NCBI GenBank assembly: GCA_029266525.1
Contig: JAQSWQ010000001.1
Span: 57,725 to 121,724 of the forward strand
DNA length: 64,000 nt
Source: Microvirga sp.
Lineage (GTDB): Bacteria > Pseudomonadota > Alphaproteobacteria > Rhizobiales > Beijerinckiaceae
Reading direction: 5' to 3'
Shown here: one piece after another, positions 1-8,344 of the stretch
How positions within the stretch are numbered: position 1 is the first letter of the stretch
Layout: each line of letters begins with the position of its first letter
Program-made: the position numbers and the translations under genes
Notes under the pieces: generated by a model
Seen by the model: only the letters and a program-made list of their open reading frames with translations
What the model was told of the DNA's origin: nothing
Database searches by the model: none

Positions 1-156
1 TCGAACGTCGTGCTCACGCCGCATGTCTCGGCAGGCACGCGCGACGCCTTCATGGAGAAGATGCGCTTCGTGTTCGACAATCTCGAGCGGTTCTGGCGCG
101 GCGAGCCGGTCGAGCACCTGGTCGATCTGTCGGACGCCGCTGGGCGGGCGGCCTGA
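1..156 (+). CDS. D-isomer-specific 2-hydroxyacid dehydrogenase, C-terminal end (partial)
   Basis: Only the last 51 residues are in the window; the gene starts upstream. The fragment opens with NVVLTPHVSAGT, the closing segment of NAD-dependent D-2-hydroxyacid dehydrogenases, in which the histidine after Thr-Pro (residue 8 here) is the catalytic acid/base. The tail EHLVDL is also usual for the family. One base separates its stop from the GTG start of the next gene, so it belongs to the same operon as the three oxidoreductase genes that follow. The substrate cannot be judged from this fragment. Confidence 0.75.
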   Translation, partial: SNVVLTPHVSAGTRDAFMEKMRFVFDNLERFWRGEPVEHLVDLSDAAGRAA

Positions 157-157
157 G

Positions 158-1165
158 GTGCTGCGGGTGGTGCTCGCCGGCGCGGGGATGGTGAGCCGGC
201 ACCATCTCATTGCGTGGTCGAAGCTCGCGGACGCGAAGGTTGTCGCGGTCGCGGACCCGCACGAGGAAAAGGCGGCGGCGCGGGCTGGCGAGTTTGGCAT
301 CGAGCGGGCGTTCGCCGACGTCGCGCGCATACTCGACGAGACGCGCCCGGACGCCATCGACATCGCAACGCCGGTCGAGACGCATGCGCCGGTCGCGCGG
401 CTCGCGGCCGGGCGCGGAATGGCGGTGCTATGCCAGAAGCCGCTCGCGCCGACCCTTGCCGAAGCCGCGGCGCTCGCCGCTGAGATCGGCCCGCGCGCGC
501 CGGTCATGGTGCACGAGAACTGGCGCTTCAGGACGCCGTACCGCCTGGCGCGCGACTGGATCGCAGGAGGGCGCATCGGCCGGGTGCGCCGTTTCGCGAT
601 CTCGGTCGAAAGCTCCGGGCTGTTGACGCCGCCCGCGGGCGGTCGGCCGCCCGCGCTCGTGCGCCAGCCCTTCATGGCGGAGCTGCCGCGCTACATCATA
701 TTCGAGCTTCTCATCCACCACCTCGACCTCGCCCGCACGCTCGCGAGCGAGCTTCGCGTGGTTGGTGCCGAGGCGGTGTGCACAAGCCCGTTCGCCAAGG
801 GCGAGGAACGCGCGGCGATCCTGCTCGCCGGCGGCGGCCTGTTCGGCACGGTGACGGGCGATTTCGCTGTGCCCGGCCGCCGGCCCGATCTCACCGACGA
901 CGTGGTGGTGGTGGGCGAGGAGGGCCGCATCGCCTTCGACGGAGAGGTCCTCTCGCTCGCGACCCAGGCTGGGGTCGCCGAGGAGATCCGCTTCGACCGG
1001 GCCGAGGCCTACCAGTCGGGATATGACGGCGCCATCCGCCACTTCGTCGAGGCGCTGCGGGCCGGGGCTGAGTTCGAAACCTCGCTTGCCGACAATCTGA
1101 AGACCCTCCGCCTCGTCGACGACGCCTATGCGGCCTGCGGTTCTGATAAACTCGGGCGCGCATGA
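158..1165 (+). CDS. Gfo/Idh/MocA family oxidoreductase
   Basis: NAD(P)-dependent oxidoreductase of about 335 residues, of the type acting on sugars, inositols or sugar acids in the cytoplasm. The N-terminus has a Rossmann nucleotide-binding loop (GAGMVSRHHL, residues 8-17). The usual Glu-Lys-Pro motif appears as Gln-Lys-Pro (residues 93-95), with Lys94 the expected catalytic lysine. The C-terminal half fits the substrate-binding sheet domain. The GTG at 158 is chosen because it lies one base after the previous stop and directly before the conserved beta strand; an upstream ATG would run through the previous gene. Its stop overlaps the next ATG (ATGA), showing translational coupling. Confidence 0.85.
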   Translation: MLRVVLAGAGMVSRHHLIAWSKLADAKVVAVADPHEEKAAARAGEFGIERAFADVARILDETRPDAIDIATPVETHAPVARLAAGRGMAVLCQKPLAPTLAEAAALAAEIGPRAPVMVHENWRFRTPYRLARDWIAGGRIGRVRRFAISVESSGLLTPPAGGRPPALVRQPFMAELPRYIIFELLIHHLDLARTLASELRVVGAEAVCTSPFAKGEERAAILLAGGGLFGTVTGDFAVPGRRPDLTDDVVVVGEEGRIAFDGEVLSLATQAGVAEEIRFDRAEAYQSGYDGAIRHFVEALRAGAEFETSLADNLKTLRLVDDAYAACGSDKLGRA

Positions 1166-2802
1166 AGCCCGCCGCCTCCGCCTCTCCCGCCGCCGCCCGG
1201 GCGATGGCCGCCGAAGCCGATTTCGTGATCGTGGGCGCGGGCTCGGCCGGCTGCGTGCTCGCCAACCGCCTGACCGCGAGCGGCCGCCACCGCGTCGTGC
1301 TGATCGAAGCCGGTCCGCGGGACCGGCATCTGTGGATCCACATCCCGCTCGGCTACGGGCGCCTGTTCAAGGACAAGCGCGTCAACTGGCTCTATCAGAC
1401 CGAGCCGGAGCCCGAGCTCAACCATCGCATCATCTACCAGCCGCGCGGCAAGGTGCTCGGCGGCTCCTCCTCAATCAACGGCCTCGTCTATGTCCGGGGG
1501 CAGCCCGAGGATTTCGACCATTGGCGCCAGCTCGGGAACGCCGGCTGGGGCTTTGAGGATGTGCTCCCCTATTTCAGGCGCTCGGAAGACCAGGCGCGGG
1601 GCGAGAGCGCGCTGCACGGCGTCGGCGGGCCGCTCTGCGTCTCCGATGCGACCGAGGCGCATGAGCTCTGCGACGCCTTCATCGCCGCAGCCGAAGAGGC
1701 GGGCGTGCCGCGGAACAACGATTTCAACGGGCCGGTCCAGGAAGGCGCGGGTTATTTCCAGACCACCTCGCGGCGCGGCATCCGCTGGAGCACGGCTCGG
1801 GGCTATCTGCGCCCGGCGCTCAGGCGCCCGACCCTCGAGGTGATGACCGAGGCGCTCGCCACGCGCGTGCTCTTCGAGGGCCGCAAGGCTGTCGGGGTGG
1901 AGTGCCGCCGCGGCGGCGCGCTTTTCGAGGTTCGCGCCCGGCGCGAGGTGATCCTCGCCGGCGGCGCGCTGAACTCGCCACAGCTCCTCCAGCTCTCGGG
2001 CGTCGGGCCGCCGCCTCTGCTTCGGCAGCACGGCATCCCGGTTGTCGCCGAGAGTGCAGGCGTCGGGGAGGATTTGCAGGACCATCTCCAGGTCCGGATG
2101 GTGCTCAAATGCACCAAGGCCATCACCATCAACGACGAGATCAACTCGCTAATGCGCCGGCTCGGCGTCGGCATGCGCTACGCGCTCTGGCGCAAGGGAC
2201 CGCTGACCGTCAGCGCCGGCTATGCCGGCGCCTTTTTCCGCACGAACGAGCGCGTCGCCACGCCCGACGTGCAGATCCACTTCATCACCTTCTCGGCCGA
2301 CCGCATGGGCGAGCGCCTGCATCCCTTCCCAGGCTTCACCGCATCGGTGTGCCAGCTTCGGCCCGAGAGCCGCGGCTTCGTGCGCATCAAGAGCCCGGAC
2401 CCGGCCGCTGCGCCCGCGATCCAGCCGCGCTACCTCTCGACCGAGACCGACCGGCGCACCAATGTCGAGGGATTGAAGCGCCTGCGCGCCATCATGCAGC
2501 AGCCGGCGATGCGGCCTTATGTGCTCGCCGAGCACCTGCCTGGGCCCTCGGTTCAAAGTGAAGATGAGCTCCTGGCCTATGTTCGCGAGGTCGGCACCAC
2601 GATCTACCACCCGAGCTCGACCTGCCGGATGGGCATCGACGACCGCGCCGTGGTCGACCCGCGTTTGAAGGTGCGCGGGATCGGGAACCTACGCGTCGTC
2701 GACGGCGCGGTCATGCCGAGCGTGGTCTCGGGCAACACCAACGCCGCGATCGTGATGATCGCCGAGAAGGGCTCCGACATGATCATCGAGGATGCGCGAT
2801 GA
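1162..2802 (+). CDS. GMC family FAD-dependent oxidoreductase (choline dehydrogenase-like)
   Basis: Flavoenzyme of 546 residues that oxidises an alcohol group, in the family of choline dehydrogenase, glucose oxidase and polyethylene-glycol dehydrogenase. It shows the FAD-binding GAGSAGC loop near residues 25-31, GGSSSINGLVYVRGQ, the second GMC signature GALNSPQLLQLSG and the C-terminal NTNAA segment. His483 (HPSSTCRMG) and Asn525 (SGNTN) correspond to the catalytic His/Asn pair of the family. A second in-frame ATG at 1204 would give a start closer to the FAD loop. It overlaps both neighbours by four bases. The partners suggest a sugar or polyol substrate rather than choline, but this is inference. 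Confidence 0.88.
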   Translation: MKPAASASPAAARAMAAEADFVIVGAGSAGCVLANRLTASGRHRVVLIEAGPRDRHLWIHIPLGYGRLFKDKRVNWLYQTEPEPELNHRIIYQPRGKVLGGSSSINGLVYVRGQPEDFDHWRQLGNAGWGFEDVLPYFRRSEDQARGESALHGVGGPLCVSDATEAHELCDAFIAAAEEAGVPRNNDFNGPVQEGAGYFQTTSRRGIRWSTARGYLRPALRRPTLEVMTEALATRVLFEGRKAVGVECRRGGALFEVRARREVILAGGALNSPQLLQLSGVGPPPLLRQHGIPVVAESAGVGEDLQDHLQVRMVLKCTKAITINDEINSLMRRLGVGMRYALWRKGPLTVSAGYAGAFFRTNERVATPDVQIHFITFSADRMGERLHPFPGFTASVCQLRPESRGFVRIKSPDPAAAPAIQPRYLSTETDRRTNVEGLKRLRAIMQQPAMRPYVLAEHLPGPSVQSEDELLAYVREVGTTIYHPSSTCRMGIDDRAVVDPRLKVRGIGNLRVVDGAVMPSVVSGNTNAAIVMIAEKGSDMIIEDAR

Positions 2803-3554
2803 ACCTTTTCGACCTCTCCGGCAGAGCCGCCCTCGTCACCGGTGGCAACGGCGGCATCGGGCTCGGCATGGCCAAGGGCCTGGCGGCGGCCGGCGCGTCC
2901 GTGGCCATCGCGGGACGCAATGCCACGAAAGCGAAAGCCGCGCTCGCCGAGCTCGGGCCGAAGGCCGTCTTCGTCGAGGTCGAGATCGCCAACCCCGAAT
3001 CATGTCGCGAGATGCTCAGGCAGACGGTCGAGCGCTGCGGCCGGCTCGACATCCTGGTCAACAACGCGGGCGTGAACGACCGCAAGCGCCCGGAGCTCTA
3101 TTCGCCGGACGAGTGGCACGCGATCCTGGAGCCGAATCTCTCGGGAGCCTTCTTCGCGGCGCAGGCGGCCTATCCGGCGATGAAGAAGGCCGGCGGCGGC
3201 AAGATCGTCAATATCGGCTCGATGACGTCGATCTTCGGCGTGCCCTTCGCCGCGCCCTATGCGGCGAGCAAGGGCGGCCTCGTTCAGCTCACGAAGGCGC
3301 TTGCGACCGCCTGGGCCGCCGACAACATCCAGGTCAACGCCATCCTCCCGGGATGGATCGACACCGATCTCACGCGCCGGGGCCGCCAGCAGGTCGAGGG
3401 CTTGCACGAGCGGGTCGTCGCCCGCACGCCGGCCGGGCGCTGGGGCGCGCCTGCCGATTTTGCCGGCATCGCGGTGTTCCTCGCAAGCTCCGCCTCGGAT
3501 TTCATCACCGGCGCGGCGATCCCGGTGGACGGGGGGTATTCGTCGCAGGGGTAG
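2799..3554 (+). CDS. SDR family oxidoreductase (gluconate/deoxygluconate dehydrogenase-like)
   Basis: Classical short-chain dehydrogenase/reductase of 251 residues. It has the cofactor loop TGGNGGIG (residues 14-21), the NNAG motif, a catalytic Ser near 141 and the Tyr154-x3-Lys158 pair (YAASK). The C-terminal pattern (FLASSASDFITGAAIPVDGGY) is that of the gluconate 5-dehydrogenase / 2-deoxy-D-gluconate 3-dehydrogenase branch. The start overlaps the stop of the GMC gene (ATGA). As the last gene of the operon it probably oxidises or reduces a keto-sugar acid made by its partners. A hairpin follows at 3568-3594. Confidence 0.88.
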   Translation: MNLFDLSGRAALVTGGNGGIGLGMAKGLAAAGASVAIAGRNATKAKAALAELGPKAVFVEVEIANPESCREMLRQTVERCGRLDILVNNAGVNDRKRPELYSPDEWHAILEPNLSGAFFAAQAAYPAMKKAGGGKIVNIGSMTSIFGVPFAAPYAASKGGLVQLTKALATAWAADNIQVNAILPGWIDTDLTRRGRQQVEGLHERVVARTPAGRWGAPADFAGIAVFLASSASDFITGAAIPVDGGYSSQG

Positions 3555-3567
3555 GTCCGATTGCGGC

Positions 3568-3594
3568 TTCCGGGCTCGCGCCCGCGGCCCGGAA
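3568..3594. terminator. Hairpin between convergent genes
   Basis: Perfect 8-bp inverted repeat TTCCGGGC / GCCCGGAA with an 11-base loop, lying between the SDR gene and the convergent hydrolase gene. There is no T-run, so it is at best a weak or bidirectional terminator. Confidence 0.4.
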
Positions 3595-3612
3595 CGACAG
3601 GACGGTCTCGGG

Positions 3613-4635
3613 CTACAGCCGCCTCGCGCCGGCGGCCTCGGAGGCTGGAGCGGGCGCCCTCGGACCGCCGGCACGAGCCGCCGCAATCGCTTCCGCAAGC
3701 CGCTCGATCTCGCGCACCACCACATCACGGGCGACGTGATGCGGCATGTGCCCGATCCCGGGCAGCACGATGAGCCTCGCGCCCGAGATCTCGCGCTCGA
3801 GCGCACGGGAATGGAGGTGGGTCCACACGATGTCGTCGGCGTCGCCGGAGATGATCACGGTCGGAACCCGGATGTCGCGGTAGCGCTTCGCCTGCCGCTT
3901 CACGAACTCGTACAGCCCTGACACATCGGCGGCGTTGGCCCGGAACGCGCTCGGGCGCAGCACGAGCGGGATGCGCGAGCGCTCGATGTAGCCGGGAGGC
4001 GGGGCCTGGGGCGCGAAGACCGAGGCGACGGTCAGGTTCATGAGCGCGAGCCCGAGCGGCGTCGACACCGTCCAGGGCAAGAGACGGCCCAGCACCGGCC
4101 AGGTGGTCGGCGTGTAGTACCAGGAGATCTCGCCGCCGGGCCAGGGATGGGTCGCGGGCGCAAGCAGCACGAGCCCGGCGACGGCGTCGGCATGGTCGAG
4201 GGCGAGATTGGCGGCGAGCGCGCCAGACCAGGAGTGGCCGACGACCACCGTGCTCTCAACCCGTAGCTTTTCGAGGAACTCGCGGATGATGCGGGCCTGC
4301 ACGGCCGGAGAGGACGCATCCTCGCTGATCCGGTCGCTCCATCCGCTCCCCGGACGGTCGAGCGCGATCACGCGGAAGCGCTTTGACAGCGGCTCGCCGA
4401 GCGCCGCGATGGTGTCACCGGAGGAGCCCGACGCCCCATGAAGGAGCAGGATCGTGCCCTGCGCCGCCCTGCCGGGGCCGAGCTCGACGTAGTGCAGCCG
4501 CCCGCCGGCCACCTCCGCAAAGCGCCCGTGCGGCGGATAGCGGGCCTCGATCGACCGAGCGATGAAGAAGGTCGCAACCGCGCCGGCGATCAGCACGAGC
4601 GCGACGGCGGCGAGGACGCCGAGAAGGGTTCTCAT
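3613..4635 (-). CDS. Alpha/beta hydrolase, membrane-anchored
   Basis: Alpha/beta-fold hydrolase of 340 residues. Residues 4-25 form one hydrophobic segment, so the enzyme is likely tethered to the inner membrane with its catalytic domain outside the cytoplasm. The nucleophile is Ser135 in GHSWSG, the acid probably Asp265 or Asp267 (SGDADD) and the base His296 (GIGHMPHH); HGASGS at 66-71 supplies the oxyanion loop. The overall pattern resembles epoxide-hydrolase/haloperoxidase-type esterases. The C-terminal 30 residues are Ala/Gly-rich and look disordered. The gene runs opposite to the upstream operon and is followed on its own strand by nothing obvious. The substrate is unknown. Confidence 0.85.
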   Translation of the reverse strand: MRTLLGVLAAVALVLIAGAVATFFIARSIEARYPPHGRFAEVAGGRLHYVELGPGRAAQGTILLLHGASGSSGDTIAALGEPLSKRFRVIALDRPGSGWSDRISEDASSPAVQARIIREFLEKLRVESTVVVGHSWSGALAANLALDHADAVAGLVLLAPATHPWPGGEISWYYTPTTWPVLGRLLPWTVSTPLGLALMNLTVASVFAPQAPPPGYIERSRIPLVLRPSAFRANAADVSGLYEFVKRQAKRYRDIRVPTVIISGDADDIVWTHLHSRALEREISGARLIVLPGIGHMPHHVARDVVVREIERLAEAIAAARAGGPRAPAPASEAAGARRL

Positions 4636-4653
4636 GCGCGAGGCTTTGGACGG

Positions 4654-5274
4654 TCAGATGTCGCGGCCGTCGAGCTCGGGGGTGAGCCGGTCGATCATGT
4701 CGCGCAGCTTCGCCATGTGCGGGTGGAGCGCAAGCGCCTTGCGGTACGCTTCGAGCGCGCGCTTCTTATCGCCTCCGGACATGTAGATGTGGCCGAGCCC
4801 GGCCCAGGCGCCGAAGTGCCGCGGCTCCTTGGCGATCACCCGCCTGATGTCGGCGATCGCGCTCACCGGATCGTCGATGAGGAAAAAGGCGGTGGCGCGC
4901 CGGTGCCAAGCCTCGGCCCATTCCGGCCGCAGCGTGAGCACGCGGTCAAGGAGCTCGATCGCGAGCGGAAAATCCTTGGCCTTGAGCGCCTCGCCGGCGC
5001 GGCTCATGAGAAGATCGGCGGTGTCGCTGCCGGAGCGCGCCCAGCGCCGCTCGATCAGATTCGCGACGCCGTTCGCTTCGCCGGCGTCCTTGGCCGCGGC
5101 GAGCCGCGCGAACAGATCGTCGAGGGTCGCGGGCGGGCGCTTGATCTTGGCTTCGGCGGGCTTCTGATCGGATTTGGGCTCGGCACGGACATCCCCGCGC
5201 CCTTGCGCCGAGGCCTGCCCCGACAGCGGAGCGGCGCTCAGGAGAACAGCAAGCACAAAGGGGAGACGACGCAT
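4654..5274 (-). CDS. Tetratricopeptide-repeat protein, secreted
   Basis: Protein of 206 residues with a Sec signal peptide (about 1-24, ending ASAQ) followed by a charged linker and three or so TPR units (for example residues 120-190: WAEAWHRRATAFFLIDD, FGAWAGLGHIYMSGGDKKRALEAYRKAL). It is probably periplasmic, with a protein-binding role that cannot be specified. It lies 18 bases upstream of the hydrolase start on the same strand, so the two may be co-transcribed. Confidence 0.82.
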   Translation of the reverse strand: MRRLPFVLAVLLSAAPLSGQASAQGRGDVRAEPKSDQKPAEAKIKRPPATLDDLFARLAAAKDAGEANGVANLIERRWARSGSDTADLLMSRAGEALKAKDFPLAIELLDRVLTLRPEWAEAWHRRATAFFLIDDPVSAIADIRRVIAKEPRHFGAWAGLGHIYMSGGDKKRALEAYRKALALHPHMAKLRDMIDRLTPELDGRDI

Positions 5275-5364
5275 CCGGGCACTCTAGGACCGCGGTTCGG
5301 GCCGTCAATTCACGATCGGGTAGAGGGGTTCCGCCATCCACCCCTTCCCACAAGGAGCGGCACT

Positions 5365-5490
5365 TCAGCCCTGCCGCGCCTTGTAGCGCTTCTGCGTCTT
5401 GTTGATGACGTAAACTCGGCCCTTCCGGCGCACGATCTGATTGTCGCGGTGGCGGCCGCGTAGCGACTTCAGCGAGTTGCGGATTTTCAT
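5365..5490 (-). CDS. rpmJ: 50S ribosomal protein L36 (type B)
   Basis: A 41-residue very basic protein reading [18 protein letters not shown] and ending in [12 protein letters not shown]. This is the usual alphaproteobacterial L36 of the second type, which lacks the zinc-binding cysteines of the standard form. It is a small component of the large ribosomal subunit. It stands alone, with a good ribosome-binding site (AGGAGA, 10 bases upstream) and its own promoter about 110 bases upstream. Confidence 0.95.
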   Translation of the reverse strand: MKIRNSLKSLRGRHRDNQIVRRKGRVYVINKTQKRYKARQG

Positions 5491-5600
5491 CGGCCCGATC
5501 TCCTGCGGCCGCGGTTGCCCGGACCGGCTTCCATCTCAATGAAAAGCGGACGGGGCGGGGATCGACGAGGACCCGACCGGCGCACCATCCGCGACGCGGC

Positions 5601-5629
5601 TATCTAGGGGGAAAGCCCCGCGATTGCAA
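5601..5629 (-). promoter_or_regulatory. Sigma-70-type promoter of rpmJ
   Basis: Reading the minus strand, TTGCAA (5629-5624) is followed after exactly 17 bases by TAGATA (5606-5601). The spacing is ideal and the -35 box fits well; the -10 box is a moderate match. It points at rpmJ and leaves a leader of about 100 bases. Confidence 0.5.
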
Positions 5630-5648
5630 CCCGGAACGGCCCGGGCGG

Positions 5649-6341
5649 CTATGCCGCGCTGCGTGTCACGTCGCTCTCGAGGTGGCCGAGGTGGAGCCGC
5701 AGCGTGCGGTCGCAGCGGGCCGCGAGATGAGGATCATGGGTCACGAGGACGAGGGTCGAGCCGCGGTCGCGTTTGAGCGCGAAGAGAAGGTCGATGATCG
5801 ACTCTCCGGTGCTCTCGTCGAGATTGCCGGTCGGCTCGTCGGCGACGAGGATGGCCGGGTTCGGCGCGATGGCGCGGGCGATGGCGACACGCTGCTGCTC
5901 GCCCCCGGAAAGCTGCGCGGGGTAATGCTGCAGCCGCCCGCCGAGACCGACCGCCTTAAGCTCGGCCTCAGCACGGGCGAAGGCGTCCTCGGCGCCTGCG
6001 AGCTCCAGCGGCAAGGCGACGTTCTCGAGCGCCGTCATGGTCGGCACGAGGTGAAAGCTCTGGAAAACGATGCCGATGCGGCGGCCGCGGAAACGGGCGA
6101 GAGCGTCCTCGTCGAGCCGGCCGAGATCGGTCCCATCGACGACGACGCGTCCGGAATCGGGCCGCTCCAGCCCCGCCATGGTCATCAGCAGGGTCGACTT
6201 GCCTGAGCCCGACGGCCCCACGAGCCCGACCGCCTCGCCGCGCGCGATCTCAAGCGTGATCCCCTTGAGGATATGCACCCGCGCCGCCCCGCGCCCGAGG
6301 CTCAGATGCAGGTTTTCGAGCGCGATGGCCTTGTCCGTCAT
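5649..6341 (-). CDS. ABC transporter ATP-binding protein (YbbA/LolD type)
   Basis: ATPase subunit of 230 residues of the MacB/LolD/YbbA group, which powers extrusion or lipoprotein-release permeases at the inner membrane. It has Walker A GPSGSGKST (42-50), the signature LSGGEQQRVAIARAI, Walker B ILVADEPTGNLD and the switch histidine (VTHD). The ATG at 6341 is chosen because the upstream extension is Pro/Arg-rich and overlaps the divergent tesA gene. Divergent placement next to tesA matches the ybbA-tesA arrangement of many proteobacteria. The expected FtsX-like permease (ybbP) is absent: the next gene on this strand is rpmJ. Confidence 0.88.
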   Translation of the reverse strand: MTDKAIALENLHLSLGRGAARVHILKGITLEIARGEAVGLVGPSGSGKSTLLMTMAGLERPDSGRVVVDGTDLGRLDEDALARFRGRRIGIVFQSFHLVPTMTALENVALPLELAGAEDAFARAEAELKAVGLGGRLQHYPAQLSGGEQQRVAIARAIAPNPAILVADEPTGNLDESTGESIIDLLFALKRDRGSTLVLVTHDPHLAARCDRTLRLHLGHLESDVTRSAA

Positions 6342-6403
6342 CGTGGGGAACCCGATGTCTCGCTGTGGTCGGGGGATGAGCCGGGGCCCGGCCCGGCGGT
6401 GAT

Positions 6404-7084
6404 ATGGGTCTTTTGCGAATGAACCGCCAACGCGGCGCACTGACGGGCCAGATTATGGCTTTTCTGGCTGGGCTGACGCTCCTTGCTGGCGCGGGCGGCG
6501 GGCTCGCGCAAGAGCGGCCGCTCACCATCGTGGTGCTCGGCGACAGCCTTTCCGCCGGCTATGGGCTGCCGCGGGAGGCGGCCTTCCCGGAGGCGCTCGA
6601 ACGAAAGCTCAAAGCGCGCGGGCACAACATCCGGATGGTCAATGCCGGCGTGTCCGGCGACACCGCGACCGGCGGGCTCGAGCGGCTCGACTGGTCGGTT
6701 CCCGACGGGACCGACGGCGTGATCGTCGAGCTCGGGGCGAACGACATGCTGCGCGGCGTCGATCCGGCCGTGACCCGCAAAGCGATCGAGGCCATCGTCA
6801 CGCGCCTGAAGGCCCGTGGGGTCGCCGTCATGCTCGCCGGCATGTATGCGCAACGCAATCTCGGGCCGGCCTATACCGAGCGCTTCGACGCGATCTACCG
6901 CGAGCTGGCCGAGAAGCACGGTCTCGTGCTGTACCCGTTCTTCCTCGAGGGCGTTGCCGGCGAGCGGGCGCTGAACCTGCCGGACGGGCTGCATCCGACC
7001 GCGAAGGGCATCGAGCGCATCGTCGAGCGCATCATCCCGGCAGTCGAGAGCTTCCTGCGCCGGCTCGATGCGCGCGCCGGCTGA
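6404..7084 (+). CDS. tesA: Arylesterase / acyl-CoA thioesterase I, GDSL family
   Basis: SGNH/GDSL hydrolase of 226 residues, exported by an N-terminal signal segment (about 10-35) and expected in the periplasm. All four blocks are present: Gly-Asp-Ser48-Leu nucleophile, Gly in NAGVSGDT, Asn113 of GAND, and Asp194/His197 of DGLHP. It hydrolyses short acyl or aryl esters and, in E. coli, acyl-CoA and lysophospholipid. An in-frame ATG at residue 6 (6419) could be the true start. It is divergent from the ybbA-like ATPase with about 60 bases between the two starts. Confidence 0.92.
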   Translation: MGLLRMNRQRGALTGQIMAFLAGLTLLAGAGGGLAQERPLTIVVLGDSLSAGYGLPREAAFPEALERKLKARGHNIRMVNAGVSGDTATGGLERLDWSVPDGTDGVIVELGANDMLRGVDPAVTRKAIEAIVTRLKARGVAVMLAGMYAQRNLGPAYTERFDAIYRELAEKHGLVLYPFFLEGVAGERALNLPDGLHPTAKGIERIVERIIPAVESFLRRLDARAG

Positions 7085-7191
7085 GCTTGCGGAACCAAGC
7101 CGGCTGTTGACCGCTTCACCCGCAGGATTGCCCGGGCGGCCTTCCCGCCCCCATGATTGTGGCGTCACGCGTCAGTTCGGGAGGGGTGCCG

Positions 7192-7728
7192 ATGCCTCGT
7201 CTCTTCACCGGCCTCGAGATCCCGGCCCATATCGGGCAAGAGCTGTCGAGCTACCGCGGCGGACTGCCGGGCGCACGCTGGATCGACCCCGAGAACTACC
7301 ACATCACCTTGCGCTTCATCGGCAATGTTGATCATTCGGTCGCGCGCGAGGTCTTCTCGCTCCTCGGCGAGGGCCGTCGGCGCGAGCCGGTGACGGTCAC
7401 GATCGACGGCCTTGCAAGCTTCGGGGGCGAGCGCCCGCGCGCCGTCTTCGCCCGCGCCGTGCCGACGAACGGGCTCGCCGAGCTCCAGTCCGAGCAGGAG
7501 CGCATCGTGCGCCGGGCGGGGCTGCCGCCTGAGAAGCGCAAGTTCCTGCCGCATGTGACGCTCGCGCGCCTACGCGATTCTTCCCCGATCGATGTCGCGA
7601 GCTATATTGCGACGCGAGGCCAGTTCCCCAAACTGACCTTCACGGCGCGCCGGTTCGTGCTGTACTCGGCGCGCGATTCGGTCGGCGGCGGGCCCTATCT
7701 GGTCGAGGCCGCATATCCGCTCGGTTGA
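7192..7728 (+). CDS. thpR: RNA 2',3'-cyclic phosphodiesterase
   Basis: 2H-phosphoesterase of 178 residues that opens 2',3'-cyclic phosphates on RNA ends. The two catalytic H-x-T motifs are H37-I-T39 (NYHITLRFIG) and H121-V-T123 (LPHVTLARL). The ATG at 7192 is chosen because GGGAGGGG lies just upstream and the conserved start RLFTGLEIP follows; an upstream ATG at 7153 would add 13 unconserved residues. It stands alone between tesA and rpsU. Confidence 0.93.
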   Translation: MPRLFTGLEIPAHIGQELSSYRGGLPGARWIDPENYHITLRFIGNVDHSVAREVFSLLGEGRRREPVTVTIDGLASFGGERPRAVFARAVPTNGLAELQSEQERIVRRAGLPPEKRKFLPHVTLARLRDSSPIDVASYIATRGQFPKLTFTARRFVLYSARDSVGGGPYLVEAAYPLG

Positions 7729-7918
7729 TCGAGCAGAGTTGCTTGTATTTGAGGGCAGAAACCGGGGTAAAGCCGCAGACAGCGGCGTTTCCGACCGCGA
7801 TTACATGCGCTGACTGCGCCGTTGCTATGGACAGCGCAGGCCGATTCTGGTATCGAAATGGGCGGCTCGGCGCGCTTCGGTTCTCGACAGCGCATGGCGC
7901 CAGAGGGGAAGACGACGC

Positions 7919-8179
7919 GTGCAGGTGCTTGTCCGGGAAAACAACGTCGAGCAGGCGCTCCGCGCCCTCAAGAAGAAGATGCAGCGCGAGGGCATCCTCC
8001 GCGAGATGAAGCTTCGCGGGCATCACGAGAAGCCGTCCGAGAAGAGGGCCCGCGAGCGGGCCGAGGCGGTGCGCCGTGCCCGCAAGCTGATCCGCAAGAA
8101 GATGCAGCGCGAGGGCCTCCTGCCCTCCAGGCCAAAGCCCGCCGCCCGGGGCGGCGGTCCGGGCGCTACGCCGCGCTGA
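7919..8179 (+). CDS. rpsU: 30S ribosomal protein S21
   Basis: Basic 86-residue protein beginning [20 protein letters not shown], the S21 signature, with a second Lys/Arg-rich repeat ([12 protein letters not shown]). S21 sits near the anti-Shine-Dalgarno end of 16S rRNA and helps initiation. The start is GTG at 7919, preceded by AGAGGGGAAG. The C-terminal tail (Pro/Gly-rich, from residue 70) is the variable extension seen in alphaproteobacteria. The 190 bases upstream contain no other gene and probably hold its promoter and leader. Confidence 0.95.
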   Translation: MQVLVRENNVEQALRALKKKMQREGILREMKLRGHHEKPSEKRARERAEAVRRARKLIRKKMQREGLLPSRPKPAARGGGPGATPR

Positions 8180-8344
8180 TCTGCCGCCGTCCACGGCCGC
8201 CCGCTTGGCCGCCACCCCCTTGGGGGCCATCCGTATTTTCGGCTTTAGTGCCCCGTAAACGCCACATCGTCATGGTGAGAACCGGTTGATTCGCCGGAAA
8301 AACGGCGAGCGGCCGAAGGCCGGTGGGATGATCAGGGGAATGCG

